Origin: Prevotella sp. E13-17 | GTDB taxonomy: Bacteria; Bacteroidota; Bacteroidia; Bacteroidales; Bacteroidaceae | DNA length: 64,000 nt | Assembly (NCBI RefSeq): GCF_022024035.1 | Contig: NZ_CP091787.1 | Span: forward strand, 3,256,001-3,320,000 | Direction of reading: 5' to 3' | Shown here: one piece after another, positions 25,600 to 35,081 of the stretch | Numbering within the stretch: position 1 is the stretch's first letter | Layout: each line of letters starts with the position of its first letter | Notes under the pieces: generated by a model | The model's input: only the letters and a program-made list of their open reading frames with translations | Database searches by the model: none | What the model was told of the DNA's origin: nothing | Made by a program: the position numbers and the translations under genes

Positions 25600-25628
25600 C
25601 GAAAAAAATCGAAAAAATTTGCAATTGT

Positions 25629-25659
25629 TTTGTCATTTTAAATAAAAAGTGTATCTTTG
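25629..25659 (+). promoter_or_regulatory. Promoter of GH28-susC-susD
   Basis: TTTG at 25629-25632, 19 bp, TATCTTTG at 25652-25659: full consensus. It fixes the GH28 start downstream of 25660. Confidence 0.8.
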
Positions 25660-25698
25660 CCCCAAACTAAAAACTACATCAACTATTACTCCATCTTA

Positions 25699-27021
25699 AT
25701 GATGGTATTTATGAGAACACATAGCATACTACTTTTGCTACTCATGACCTTGGTCATGTCTGCACAAGAGACATACGACCCTCTGCTTTTTGGAGCAAAG
25801 GGAGATGGATTGACAGACGACGCTGTCGCACTACAGAAAACCATAGACCGATGCGCTGCCGATGGTGGCGGACGCGTGTTGCTGCGCCGCGGACATACGT
25901 TTATGGCTGGACCCGTGCAGCTCAAGTCAAACGTGGAACTATATCTCGAGGCTACCGCCATGCTGATAGCCAATCCCGATGAATCTATCTATCACCTGAG
26001 TGCCTTCGGCGAGAACCGGGGCGAGGGTATGCTGTGGCTCTGGGCCGAACATGCCGAGAATATCAGCATCTGCGGCAAGGGCACTATTCATGGCAACGGC
26101 ATCCGCTTTATGGGTGCCGAACTGGCCGACAGCTACGAGTTGAAACCTCTGGCCAATCAGACTTTCGACCCGCGCCCACACGTGCTGACGCTGACCGACG
26201 TTAAGAATCTGACCATTCGCGATGTGACCATCAAGGAAGGCGCCTACTGGACGGTGCATCTTATCGGCTGCGACGGTGCCGTGATCGATGGCATCAACCT
26301 GCTGAACAACCTGAAGATTCGCAATGGCGACGGCATCGACCTGGACCACTCGCGCCATGTGCGCATCTCAAACTGCCACATCACCAGCGGCGACGACTGC
26401 ATCTGCCTGAAAAACCGCAGGGAGTTTGACGCGTATGGCGCCTGCCACGACATCGTGGTGAGCAACTGTGTGATGGCCTCGCGCTCATGCGCGATAAAGA
26501 TAGGTAGCGAGAATGTAGATTCCATCTACAACGTCTTGTTCACGAACTGCATCATCACGGGCTCTAACCGCGGACTGGGCATCCAGAACCGCGACGAGGG
26601 TACGGTGAGCGACGTCAGCTTCTCGAACATTCAGATGGACCTGCAACTGTGGAGCGACGTGTGGTGGGGCAAGGCTGAGCCTATCTACGTGACCAGCTAT
26701 CCGCGTGCCAACGGCAACCACAAGGACCAGAACTGGCGCTTCCCTAAGGGCGAAACTGAAGGGCGCTGTGGTGCTGTGAGCCGCATCTACTTCAACAACA
26801 TCACCGCCACCAGCCCCAACGTCTGCTTCGTGGGTGGTGACACAGAAGGGAAAGTGACCGACGTCTATTTCAACAACGTGCGCATCCACCGCACTGAAAA
26901 AGACGCATCACTCCTGATAGACAAGCGCCCCTGCAAGGGCGAAGGCTTCATCGCAGTAGATGAGGCAGAATGGGCAACAGACTGCCCCGTGATGACAGAG
27001 AATGCTTTTATTAACAAATAA
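25699..27021 (+). CDS. GH28 polygalacturonase/rhamnogalacturonase-like enzyme
   Basis: Exported pectin-degrading right-handed beta-helix, about 440 aa. Candidate ATGs are 25699, 25702 and 25711; the last gives the neatest signal peptide (MRTHSILLLLLMTLVMSAQ). The N-terminus has the family block FGAKGDGLTDDAVALQKTID. Active-site motifs: NGDGIDLD in place of the NTD motif and SGDDCICLK for the DD motif. The usual GHG His motif is replaced by SRSCAIKIGSE, and RIK by GIQNR, as in some exo- or rhamnogalacturonan-type members. With GH51, DUF2264 and the following SusC/SusD it points to pectin as substrate. The susC start is 30 bp downstream. Confidence 0.9.
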   Translation: MMVFMRTHSILLLLLMTLVMSAQETYDPLLFGAKGDGLTDDAVALQKTIDRCAADGGGRVLLRRGHTFMAGPVQLKSNVELYLEATAMLIANPDESIYHLSAFGENRGEGMLWLWAEHAENISICGKGTIHGNGIRFMGAELADSYELKPLANQTFDPRPHVLTLTDVKNLTIRDVTIKEGAYWTVHLIGCDGAVIDGINLLNNLKIRNGDGIDLDHSRHVRISNCHITSGDDCICLKNRREFDAYGACHDIVVSNCVMASRSCAIKIGSENVDSIYNVLFTNCIITGSNRGLGIQNRDEGTVSDVSFSNIQMDLQLWSDVWWGKAEPIYVTSYPRANGNHKDQNWRFPKGETEGRCGAVSRIYFNNITATSPNVCFVGGDTEGKVTDVYFNNVRIHRTEKDASLLIDKRPCKGEGFIAVDEAEWATDCPVMTENAFINK

Positions 27022-27051
27022 TTTTTTCACTAACCCTAAAAAACTAACTTT

Positions 27052-30000
27052 ATGCAAAACGTACAAAAAACATTCAGCCGTGTGCTGATGCTTGCTTTGC
27101 TAATGATGGTCAGCACCGTCGCTTGGGCACAGCAGCGCATCACCGGTACTGTACAGGATGGTAAGGGCGAACCTCTTATCGGCGTAAGCGTTGTGGAAAC
27201 AGGTACCACCAATGGTACGGTGACCGACGCTGATGGTAAGTTTGCGATCTCTGTGAAACAGGGCGCACGCTTGGACATAACCTACATCGGTTACACCAAG
27301 AAGACGGTTGCAGCACGCAACGGCATGACTGTTAAACTGGAGGAGGACAACAAGCTGTTGAACGAAGTGGTGGTTGTCGGTTATGGCACCATGCGCCGCA
27401 AGGACGTGACCTCGTCGATCACCACCGTGCAGGCCAAAGACCTGAACCAGGGTGTGTTCACCGATCCCGCACAGATGCTGCAGGGTAAGGTGGCAGGTCT
27501 GACCGTCACATCTAGCGGTGACCCCAATGGCACTCCTTCAATCACATTGCGCGGTGCCTCGTCACTGCGTGAGGGTGCTGCCATGCAGCCCTACTACGTC
27601 ATCGACGGTATCCCCGGTGTTGACATCTCGATGGTAGCTCCCGATGATATTGAGAGTATCGACGTGCTGCGCGATGCTTCTGCAACAGCTATCTATGGTT
27701 CTAAGGCTGCCAATGGTGTGATCATCATCACCACGAAGAGCGGAAGAGAGGGTAAGACAAATATCACATACAATGCTTATGTAGCTTTGGATAAGGTACT
27801 GAAGACTCTTGATATGGCTTCTGCAACCGAACTGCGTAACAGCGGTCTGCTGACACCTGCACAGGATGGCGGTGGTGATACCGACTGGCAGGACGAGGTG
27901 CTGCGCACAGGTGTAAGCCATAATCATAACGTAAGTATCAGTGGTGGAAACCAGAAGACCAAGTATATGGCCTCTGTCAACTACATGAATCGTCAGGGTG
28001 TGGTTCTCGGCACAGGTATGAACCGTGTGAATGCTCGTACGTTGTTGACCAGTAGCCTGCTGAAGGATCGTTTGGAGATTTCTTTGGGCGTGAATGCTAT
28101 GCAGGGTAAGTTCAAGGGTGTGCCTATGCGCGTTTCTACTGGTGGCGATGCTGGTATGAGTGTGCTTGATGCCATGAACTATTATTCTCCTACCAACCCC
28201 GTTCGCAATGCTGATGGCACATGGTATGAGAGCTATATTGGTTCTGCCAACTATAACCCCCTGTCAATGATCTATGAGGATAGCAATCAGAATGAATGGC
28301 GCCGTCTGCAATACATTGCCAAAGGTTCGCTGAAGATTATCGACGGATTGGTATGGCATGCAAACTATTCTTACGACAGTGGTCAGAACACCTATAGCTG
28401 GTATGAGTCTCATCAGACTCAGATGAACAAGGGCTTTGATGGTCGTGCCCATCGCGATACTTATCTGCGTCACAACCAGACCTTCGAGACCTATGGTAAC
28501 TACGATGTAACCTTCAACGATATTCACAAGCTTGGCTTGATGGCTGGTTATTCTTGGGAAGAGCGTGAGGATGGTGATGGCTTTGGTGTTACCGTTAATA
28601 ACTTCTATAACGATGAGACTAGTTTCTGGAACTTGCGCTATGCTAACAATATCAATGGTATCAACGATGTAACCGGTTCTTCGAAGTCGCAGATTCGTAA
28701 CATCTCTTTCTATGGTCGTGTGAACTACTCGTTCAACAGCCGCTATATGTTGCAGGCTACAATCCGTCGTGACGGTTCTTCTGTATTCGGTGCTGACCAT
28801 AAGTGGGGTACCTTCCCCTCAGTATCTGCAGCATGGAATATCACAGAGGAGAAGTTCATGAAGGATCAGAATATCTTCGACCAGTTGAAGCTTCGTCTGG
28901 GTTATGGTGTCAGCGGTAATGCTATGGGCTTTGGCGCTTATGACGCTATCACAACCTTTGGTCTGAATGGCAGATCGTTTGAGTACATCCTGCCTGATGG
29001 AACTTCTAAGACCATGTATGGCATCTCTGCACAGAACAACGGTAACCCCAAATTGAAGTGGGAGCGTACTGCTATGTTCAACGTAGGTATCGACTTCGCA
29101 TTCCTGGGTGGCCGCATCAACGGTAGCATTGAATACTATAACAAGAAGACTTCTGACCTGATTTGGAACTACGCTGTTTCTACCAATATTTATCCTTTGG
29201 ATTGGATTCGTGCTAACGTAGGTGACATTAGTAACAAGGGTATTGAGTTGAACTTGAATGCTACTCCTGTGAAGACGAAGGACTTCCAGTGGCAGACCAC
29301 GATTAACCTGTCACACAACAAGAATACCGTTGACAAGCTGTCAAACGCTCTGTATTCTGTAGATTATGTTGACGAGGGTAACCCCAACATCGGTGGTATC
29401 TCTTCAAATGCTAATACACAGCGTATCATGGAGGGTGAGCCTCTCGGTACATTCTGGACCTATCAGCATGCAGGCTATGACGCCAACGGTAACTCTGTAT
29501 TCTTTGTTCATGACATTACAAAGCATCAGGATGCTTCTGGCAACATACAGGCTGATACCTATCAGGATGCCAATGGTAACTGGGTAACCTCTAATCCTAA
29601 GTATGAGGATAAGACCAAGGTTGGCTGCGCTCAGCCAAAGTTGGTTTATGGTTGGAACAATACACTGAACTATAAGAACTGGAACCTCACAGCCTTCTTC
29701 CAGGGTGTGATTGGTAACAAGATCTTGAATGCTACAAAGGCACACTATAGCTTCCAGGGACACCTTGCTGGTGGTAAGAACGTTCTTTCTGAAGTTATTA
29801 ATGATCCTGTTTGGAAGGCTGATGCTAATGCTCATATTCCCAGCGACAAGTATCTGGAGAATGGTAGCTATCTGCGTTTGTCAAGCCTCTCACTGGGCTA
29901 CACTTTCAAGAACCTTGATGGTTGGGCACAGAGCGTACAGCTCTATGCTACCTGCAACAACCTGTTGACCATTACTGGTTACGATGGTATCGACCCCGAA

Positions 30001-30096
30001 GTCAACCTTGGTGGTCTGACTCCTGGTATCGATTATCGTGAGACCTTCTATCCTCACACTCGCTCATTCATGTTTGGTGCTAAGATTAACTTCTAA
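27052..30096 (+). CDS. SusC-like TonB-linked outer-membrane transporter
   Basis: 1014-aa importer of oligosaccharides, forming a lidded channel with the SusD encoded 11 bp downstream. Signal peptide (MLALLMMVSTVAWAQ), carboxypeptidase-regulatory-like domain (about 28-98; ITGTVQDGKGEPLIGVSVV...GTVTDADGKF), TonB box NEVVVVGYG (about 103), plug (about 115-230; YYVIDGIPG, IESIDVLRDASATAIYGSKAANGVIIITTK), then the barrel ending in FMFGAKINF. All SusC hallmarks are present and the protein is full length. It belongs to the pectin/arabinan locus by position, next to GH28 and DUF2264. Confidence 0.96.
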   Translation: MQNVQKTFSRVLMLALLMMVSTVAWAQQRITGTVQDGKGEPLIGVSVVETGTTNGTVTDADGKFAISVKQGARLDITYIGYTKKTVAARNGMTVKLEEDNKLLNEVVVVGYGTMRRKDVTSSITTVQAKDLNQGVFTDPAQMLQGKVAGLTVTSSGDPNGTPSITLRGASSLREGAAMQPYYVIDGIPGVDISMVAPDDIESIDVLRDASATAIYGSKAANGVIIITTKSGREGKTNITYNAYVALDKVLKTLDMASATELRNSGLLTPAQDGGGDTDWQDEVLRTGVSHNHNVSISGGNQKTKYMASVNYMNRQGVVLGTGMNRVNARTLLTSSLLKDRLEISLGVNAMQGKFKGVPMRVSTGGDAGMSVLDAMNYYSPTNPVRNADGTWYESYIGSANYNPLSMIYEDSNQNEWRRLQYIAKGSLKIIDGLVWHANYSYDSGQNTYSWYESHQTQMNKGFDGRAHRDTYLRHNQTFETYGNYDVTFNDIHKLGLMAGYSWEEREDGDGFGVTVNNFYNDETSFWNLRYANNINGINDVTGSSKSQIRNISFYGRVNYSFNSRYMLQATIRRDGSSVFGADHKWGTFPSVSAAWNITEEKFMKDQNIFDQLKLRLGYGVSGNAMGFGAYDAITTFGLNGRSFEYILPDGTSKTMYGISAQNNGNPKLKWERTAMFNVGIDFAFLGGRINGSIEYYNKKTSDLIWNYAVSTNIYPLDWIRANVGDISNKGIELNLNATPVKTKDFQWQTTINLSHNKNTVDKLSNALYSVDYVDEGNPNIGGISSNANTQRIMEGEPLGTFWTYQHAGYDANGNSVFFVHDITKHQDASGNIQADTYQDANGNWVTSNPKYEDKTKVGCAQPKLVYGWNNTLNYKNWNLTAFFQGVIGNKILNATKAHYSFQGHLAGGKNVLSEVINDPVWKADANAHIPSDKYLENGSYLRLSSLSLGYTFKNLDGWAQSVQLYATCNNLLTITGYDGIDPEVNLGGLTPGIDYRETFYPHTRSFMFGAKINF

Positions 30097-30107
30097 AAAT
30101 TACGATT

Positions 30108-31823
30108 ATGACTAAGAATAGCATAAAATATTTCCTCCTTGCTGGTTCCGTTTGCTGTGCAACAAGCTCGGTTTTGACCAGCTGTAGTGACTTGGATGTC
30201 ACTCCTGAGGCTCAGTTTACAGCCTATCCCGACACTGAGGAGGCAGTTGAGGCTCAGATGGCCAGTGTGTACTACGAACTGCTTGGCACATTGGGTCGTC
30301 GATATATGGAAGCTCAAGCGCTGTCAAGCGATGAGTGGATTGGTATTTCCTTTGATGGTGACTATTCTGATGATGGTATCTATGCTCAGAATTCACTGCA
30401 CAACTTCACCGCTACCAGCGCATGTTTTGACTGGTATAAAAATGTGACTGGTGCTATAGTAGATGCCAACAAGGTTATCTTGAGCATGGGTGGTGAAGAG
30501 AATAACGCCACTGCTTCGGCACGTTTCATGCGCGCTTACTTTACTTGGATTCTGGTAGATTGCTTTGGTGATTCTCCAATCCTGGACCGTGTTTTTGCTG
30601 AGGGCGAACAAGTGGATCGTGCTCCTCGCGCAGATGTGACTAAATGGATTGAGAGTGAGTTGAAGACAATCATTCCTTTGTTGCCGACAAATGTTGATCT
30701 GTCTACCTATGGCAAGCCCACGAAGTATGTTGCAGAGGCTCTATTGGCTAAGTTGTATATCAACTGGCCTGTCTATACTGCCGAGGATGTGACAAAGTAT
30801 GACGCTGCTGCTTATAGCAACGAACACTTGGATGATGTAGTTGCTCTGGTTGACGATATCGTTGCAAGTGGTAAATTCAGTATCTCAGAAGGCTCGGATG
30901 GCTATCGTTCAAAGTTCTGGCCTAACAATGGCGCTCAGATTAAGGACTTTATCTATGCAATGCCTTACGATGCCATCACAGCTCAAGGTTTCCAGTACGC
31001 TCGTCCACGCATTTGGCGTCAGGGACGTAATGACGGTCAGGGCGGACCTGGTTACTTCGGTACCGATATCGGCAAATCTACTGGTGGTAACTTCTCTATT
31101 ACACCTGAGTTCGCTGATCTGCTGATGGCTCTGCCTACTGACGATCGTCAGGAGAATATCCTTGCAGGCAAGATCTATATGTTTGATCCTACGACTTTCG
31201 CTAAGACCACTACACCTTATAAATATAATGGTGAGGAGGTTACGCTCGACAAGACTATCCGCCTAAAGTATACTGATGCTGAGAGCAACGCACACTATAT
31301 TGAGTGGGCTGATGGTATTGCAGATCCTTCAATCTATCCTGTTGATTGCGCTACGCTGAATACTGGTAAGGATGTTAAGGGTTGGAGCCAGGGCTATAAG
31401 TCAGTCAAGTACTTCGTAGTTCGTGAGGACTTTATCAACGATCGTAACCAGTCTAATGACTTGCCAATCTTCCGTCTGGCTGATATGCTGTTGCTGAAGG
31501 CTGAGGCTATTACTCGTGGCGCTACTGCCACTAAAGGCGAAACTGCACAGAGCCTGCTGAACCAGATTCGTGATTACGTTCATGCTCCTCAATTTAATGG
31601 TACTCCTACTTTGGATGATATCTATGATGAGCGTGGTCGTGAGCTGTTCGATGAGAACTGGCGTCGTAACGACATGATTCGTTTCGGTCATTTCGAGGAT
31701 GAATACGGTTTCCACCGTCATGGCTTCCCAACAGCTCGCTTCGACAAGGAATGTCGTATATTCCCCATTCCGCAGGCTACTCTTGATGTGAACACCAACT
31801 GGAAACAGAACGCTGGTTATTAA
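30108..31823 (+). CDS. SusD-like surface glycan-binding lipoprotein
   Basis: 571-aa lipoprotein partner of the preceding SusC. Signal peptide ends LTSC (Cys26), followed by SDLDVTP, typical of SusD. The helical TPR-rich SusD fold is supported by EEAVEAQMASVYYELLG, SARFMRAYFTWILVDCFGDSPI, LPIFRLADMLLLKAEA and the near-terminal DERGRELFDENWRRNDMIRFG, the usual SusD_RagB end motif. Substrate not readable; context suggests pectic oligosaccharides. The array-4 hairpin follows 22 bp after the stop. Confidence 0.95.
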   Translation: MTKNSIKYFLLAGSVCCATSSVLTSCSDLDVTPEAQFTAYPDTEEAVEAQMASVYYELLGTLGRRYMEAQALSSDEWIGISFDGDYSDDGIYAQNSLHNFTATSACFDWYKNVTGAIVDANKVILSMGGEENNATASARFMRAYFTWILVDCFGDSPILDRVFAEGEQVDRAPRADVTKWIESELKTIIPLLPTNVDLSTYGKPTKYVAEALLAKLYINWPVYTAEDVTKYDAAAYSNEHLDDVVALVDDIVASGKFSISEGSDGYRSKFWPNNGAQIKDFIYAMPYDAITAQGFQYARPRIWRQGRNDGQGGPGYFGTDIGKSTGGNFSITPEFADLLMALPTDDRQENILAGKIYMFDPTTFAKTTTPYKYNGEEVTLDKTIRLKYTDAESNAHYIEWADGIADPSIYPVDCATLNTGKDVKGWSQGYKSVKYFVVREDFINDRNQSNDLPIFRLADMLLLKAEAITRGATATKGETAQSLLNQIRDYVHAPQFNGTPTLDDIYDERGRELFDENWRRNDMIRFGHFEDEYGFHRHGFPTARFDKECRIFPIPQATLDVNTNWKQNAGY

Positions 31824-31844
31824 TACCTGGTATTAAACGATAAG

Positions 31845-31902
31845 AAAAGTGCCGCTATTCGATGGGAATAGTGGCACTTTTCCTTGTGTAAAGTGGCACT
31901 TT
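31845..31902. repeat. 22-bp phased palindrome array 4; first two units form a terminator
   Basis: Units at 31846 (AAAGTGCCGCTAT), 31868 (ATAGTGGCACTTT) and 31890 (AAAGTGGCACTTT), exactly 22 bp apart with 9-bp spacers TCGATGGGA and TCCTTGTGT. Units one and two together form a 16-bp stem with a 5-nt loop followed by TTTTCC, a credible terminator for the SusC/SusD operon. This copy lacks the TCTAGCCCCTAGA-class units seen in the other arrays. Confidence 0.8.
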
Positions 31903-31981
31903 TCTCTAAGAAAACGATAGGGTTACTTTTCTTGGAAGTGCAAAAACTAAGGCAATAGGTCTCTTTTTCGAAAAAAAAAAG

Positions 31982-31989
31982 TAACTTTG
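31982..31989 (+). promoter_or_regulatory. -7 box of the ECF sigma gene
   Basis: TAACTTTG, 45 bp before the sigma factor ATG, preceded by a run of ten A. A convincing -33 box is not seen. Confidence 0.5.
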
Positions 31990-32033
31990 CCGTAACTTTT
32001 CTATTCGTCAGTCGTCTTAATATTATAGAGAGG

Positions 32034-32552
32034 ATGAAAGATATCAGTTTTCGCACCCACGTGTTGCCGCTGAAGAACGAGCTCTTCCGCTTGGCACTTC
32101 GCATCACTCTCAACAGGGCTGATGCCGAAGATGTGGTGCAGGAAACCATGATAAAAGTCTGGAACCGACGCGACCGGTGGAACGAGATAGAGTCGATAGA
32201 GGCCTTCTGCCTGACGATATGCAGAAATGTGGCACTCGACCACCAAAAGCGGATGGAAAACCAGAACACCTCACTCGAAGACGGGAACCACGACGCACCC
32301 GACAACTCGTACGGCGCAAACCCTGAAGAACAAATGGTGCAGCGCAACAGAGTGGAACGCGTCAGACTGCTGATGGAACAGTTGCCCGAGAAACAACGCA
32401 CCTGCATGCAGCTGCGAGACGTCGAGGGGAAAAGCTATAAAGAGATAGCCACCGTGATGGACATCAGCGAACAGCAGGTGAAGATCAACATCTTCCGCGC
32501 CCGTCAAACTATTAAACAGAAATTCATTCAAGAAGAACAATATGGACTATAA
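32034..32552 (+). CDS. ECF-type RNA polymerase sigma factor
   Basis: 172-aa sigma-70 family factor of the extracytoplasmic-function type. Region 2 spans about 12-78 (LFRLALRITLNRADAEDVVQETMIKVW, SIEAFCLTICRNVALDHQKR); region 4 about 108-165 (LMEQLPEKQRTCMQLRDVEGKSYKEIATVMDISEQQVKINIFRARQTIK). It overlaps the next gene by 11 bp, so the small membrane protein downstream is the likely regulator. It does not have the FecR/SusC arrangement of classical transport-linked ECF systems, so a link to the upstream SusD operon is unproven; a terminator separates them. Confidence 0.93.
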   Translation: MKDISFRTHVLPLKNELFRLALRITLNRADAEDVVQETMIKVWNRRDRWNEIESIEAFCLTICRNVALDHQKRMENQNTSLEDGNHDAPDNSYGANPEEQMVQRNRVERVRLLMEQLPEKQRTCMQLRDVEGKSYKEIATVMDISEQQVKINIFRARQTIKQKFIQEEQYGL

Positions 32553-33012
32553 GTACATCGAACAGCTGCTGAACCGCTACTTTGAGGCCGAGACAACCTT
32601 GAAGGAGGAGCAGATTTTGAAAGCTTTCTTCGAGCAGGACGAGCAGGATCTGCCTGCCGAACTGCGACAATACAGAGAGCTTTTTGTTGCCTTGGAGCCA
32701 GAAGAGACTCTGGGCGACGACTTCGACGCACGCATGCTGCAGATGACAGAAGAGTGCGTACAGGTGAAGGCACGTAGCATCAGCCTCGCCGAGCGCATGC
32801 GTCCTTTCTTCCGAGCTGCCGCTGTGGTGGCTGTGGTCATCACCATTGCAAGTGCTCTCGACCAGTCGTTCAAAGAGGACAGCACATGGGTCGATGAGTC
32901 CGACTTTGCCCAGTATCACGTTTCTGCCAACGATCCGGCCATGGCCGACCTGAAGGTGGATTCGCTGGCCAACGACTCGCTGATGAAGCAGCCCACAGGC
33001 TATTTGGAGTAG
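32542..33012 (+). CDS. Small one-TM protein, probable anti-sigma partner
   Basis: 156-aa protein. Residues 1-90 are helical and highly charged (YIEQLLNRYFEAETTLKEEQILKAFF, the short start typical of proteins paired with ECF sigma factors in Bacteroidales). One membrane segment follows (about 93-106; AAAVVAVVITIASAL), then an acidic external tail. The coding overlap with the sigma factor gene and the topology suggest it holds the sigma factor at the membrane. No zinc-binding HxxxCxxC motif is present, so it is not a classical ZAS anti-sigma. Function inferred. Confidence 0.7.
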   Translation: MDYKYIEQLLNRYFEAETTLKEEQILKAFFEQDEQDLPAELRQYRELFVALEPEETLGDDFDARMLQMTEECVQVKARSISLAERMRPFFRAAAVVAVVITIASALDQSFKEDSTWVDESDFAQYHVSANDPAMADLKVDSLANDSLMKQPTGYLE

Positions 33013-33099
33013 TACATTTCTATGCTTTCTCTATATAAATAATCATTAAAATTAAAACAATCGGTGAAGCTGTGAAGTTTCACATATTTGAAAGAACAA

Positions 33100-33132
33100 A
33101 GCCATCCAGTCGGGAGCGACGGATGGCTTTTT
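33100..33132 (+). terminator. Terminator after the sigma/anti-sigma pair
   Basis: Stem AGCCATCC-GTCG / CGAC-GGATGGCT with a bulged A, followed by TTTTTC. Confidence 0.8.
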
Positions 33133-33157
33133 CTGTAGATAATATGTATGAGACTGC

Positions 33158-33970
33158 TTATTTCTTCATGCGCAGGAAGAGCTGATACAAGGCGGGCATC
33201 AGGATGAAGAGCGAGAAGACAACAGCCAACAGTTCTTTGGTGGGCTGCCCGCCAAAGATGTCTATCAACTTGATATCGGGCGAGGGATAGGCCCTGAACA
33301 GCAGGTAAGCGGCCGTGTTGTTCACCCAGTGATAGATGATGCCAGGCAGCAGACTGCCCGTACGCTCGTACATCCAGCCAAGCAGCAGACCGATAAGCAG
33401 CGGATGGAGCAACTGGGCAGGGTTCAGATGGGCTGCAGCAAACAGCAGGGCAGAGAACGTGATCATGAGCCAGCGACGCTCGGGCTTCCAGGCGAGCAGC
33501 GTGCGGAGCACAGCACCACGGAACACGACTTCCTCTGCAACGGGGGCCAACAGACAAATCACGAAATAGCCACCGGTAGTACTCATCAGCCGGGCTGCCG
33601 CTATCTCGGTTTGCTCAATATACTTCTGTATGCTGTCGGGCCATTCCGGCATCAGCTCTTGCAGAAACATGGAAGGGATGATGGCTCCCAACGCTGCAAG
33701 GGCACACCAGAAAAGCACACCCACAGGGCGCGACTGCAGGTATTGGCGCGACACCTTGGTCCATCCTGTCCCCATAAACAAAGCTATGCCTATTATAGGG
33801 GACAAGGCCATAACTATCATCATACCCATCGTGGGCAATTCTTCTACTTCGTGGCCTATGTAGAGGCTGTAGCCAATAGAGGCAATGGATAAGACGATCA
33901 GCTGCAAAACTACATATACCAGGACATAGCCTACAGCCTTCACCCATCCTAAATTGTTTGTCGTCATCAT
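33158..33970 (-). CDS. CPBP family intramembrane metalloprotease
   Basis: 270-aa polytopic membrane protein, about seven to eight hydrophobic segments, of the CPBP/Abi (CAAX protease-like) family. The three motifs are complete: EEVVFRG (about residue 147), FAAAHLNP and HWVNN (about 223). Bacterial members act in membrane protein processing or bacteriocin self-immunity; the target here is unknown. Its start overlaps the ribF stop by four bases, so it is translated from the ribF transcript. Confidence 0.9.
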   Translation of the reverse strand: MMTTNNLGWVKAVGYVLVYVVLQLIVLSIASIGYSLYIGHEVEELPTMGMMIVMALSPIIGIALFMGTGWTKVSRQYLQSRPVGVLFWCALAALGAIIPSMFLQELMPEWPDSIQKYIEQTEIAAARLMSTTGGYFVICLLAPVAEEVVFRGAVLRTLLAWKPERRWLMITFSALLFAAAHLNPAQLLHPLLIGLLLGWMYERTGSLLPGIIYHWVNNTAAYLLFRAYPSPDIKLIDIFGGQPTKELLAVVFSLFILMPALYQLFLRMKK

Positions 33971-34884
33971 GTGTTTAATATTTCTTTAGTTCGTAATGCG
34001 TCTTCCTGCATCTGACGTTTCAGAGCTTCTGCATTCTCGAAGTGCCGCTCATCGCGCAAGCGTTCGATAAAGTCAACCGTCAGCGGCTGACCATAGATGT
34101 CGTCAGAGAAGTCAAACAGATGGATCTCGGCCGTGCGTTGCTGTCCGTCGAAGGTAGGACGCATGCCAATATTCATCATGCCAGGATGCTGCGACCAGCA
34201 TCTCACGGCATAGACACCATTGGCAGGCATCAGCTGCTGAGCATCATCGGTCTGCAAGTTGGCTGTAGGGAAGCCCAAATGGCGACCAATCTGCTCGCCA
34301 TGAACCACCGTACCCTGAAGCGAGTAAGGACGTCCTAAGAACTTGTTGGCCTCGCTGATACGACCATCATGCAACAGCTGGCGGATGAGCGAAGAGCACA
34401 CAGTCTGCCCATTGACGGTCAGCGGCTGAGCAGCCAGCACGTCCATCCCGAGTGTCTGACCATAGTGCAGATAGTCTTCGAAGCCCTCGCTGCGGTCATG
34501 TCCAAAGCGGTTGTCATAGCCCGTCAGCAGCAGTTTCACACGGAGTGCTTTGTTCAGCACCTCACTCATGAAGGCGAAAGCCGAGAAGGCAGCCATCTGC
34601 TTGTTGAATCGCAGCACCACCACCGTGTCGATACCAGTAGCCTTCAGCAGTTTCAGCTTCTCGTGTAGCGGCGTCAACAGCTCGGCCTTCCATTCACCAT
34701 GCACCACTTGACGCGGATGACGCTCAAAAGTGACCACCATCGTGCGCAACCCCCTACGTGAAGCCTCATCTTTCAGCTGATTTATCAGATACTGGTGACC
34801 CTGATGTACACCATCAAAGAAGCCAACAGTAGCAGCATAAGCCCCATCGTTCAGCGACTGATCAGGATAAAAAATCGTTTTCAT
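33967..34884 (-). CDS. ribF: Bifunctional riboflavin kinase / FAD synthetase
   Basis: 305-aa cytoplasmic enzyme making FMN and FAD from riboflavin. The N-terminal nucleotidyltransferase (about 15-160) shows VGFFDGVHQGHQ (the HxGH-type site), VTFERHPRQVV and LLTGYDNRFGHDRSEG. The C-terminal riboflavin kinase (about 180-305) shows GRPYSLQGTVVHGEQIGRHLGFPTANL and NGVYAVR...NIGMRPTF. Complete length. Own promoter upstream; CPBP protease gene downstream with a 4-bp overlap. Confidence 0.96.
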   Translation of the reverse strand: MKTIFYPDQSLNDGAYAATVGFFDGVHQGHQYLINQLKDEASRRGLRTMVVTFERHPRQVVHGEWKAELLTPLHEKLKLLKATGIDTVVVLRFNKQMAAFSAFAFMSEVLNKALRVKLLLTGYDNRFGHDRSEGFEDYLHYGQTLGMDVLAAQPLTVNGQTVCSSLIRQLLHDGRISEANKFLGRPYSLQGTVVHGEQIGRHLGFPTANLQTDDAQQLMPANGVYAVRCWSQHPGMMNIGMRPTFDGQQRTAEIHLFDFSDDIYGQPLTVDFIERLRDERHFENAEALKRQMQEDALRTKEILNT

Positions 34885-34891
34885 TATGATG

Positions 34892-34923
34892 CAAAGGTAC
34901 GAATAAGCGAGTGAAAAACCAAA
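34892..34923 (-). promoter_or_regulatory. Promoter of ribF
   Basis: On the minus strand: TTTG (34923-34920), 20 bp, TACCTTTG (34899-34892), 8 bp before the ribF start codon. Short leader. Confidence 0.7.
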
Positions 34924-34996
34924 TATATTTGAGTTTTTCCGAGCGGGAGTACCTTCGAGGCGACAGTCTCAAAGTGCTTAATAAGCGAGTGAAAAA
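34902..34996. repeat. Direct repeat AATAAGCGAGTGAAAAA
   Basis: Two identical 17-bp copies at 34902-34918 and 34980-34996 between ribF and the tRNA gene; the first overlaps the ribF promoter. No known element is recognised. Confidence 0.6.
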
Positions 34997-35037
34997 GGTG
35001 ATAACCTCCAATAATTTACGTCTTTTTACCCAAAATA

Positions 35038-35069
35038 TTTGGATATTTCACAAATAACTCGTACCTTTG
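35038..35069 (+). promoter_or_regulatory. Promoter of tRNA-Met
   Basis: TTTG at 35038-35041, 20 bp, TACCTTTG at 35062-35069, 12 bp before the mature tRNA 5' end. Confidence 0.7.
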
Positions 35070-35081
35070 CACGCTGTAATT

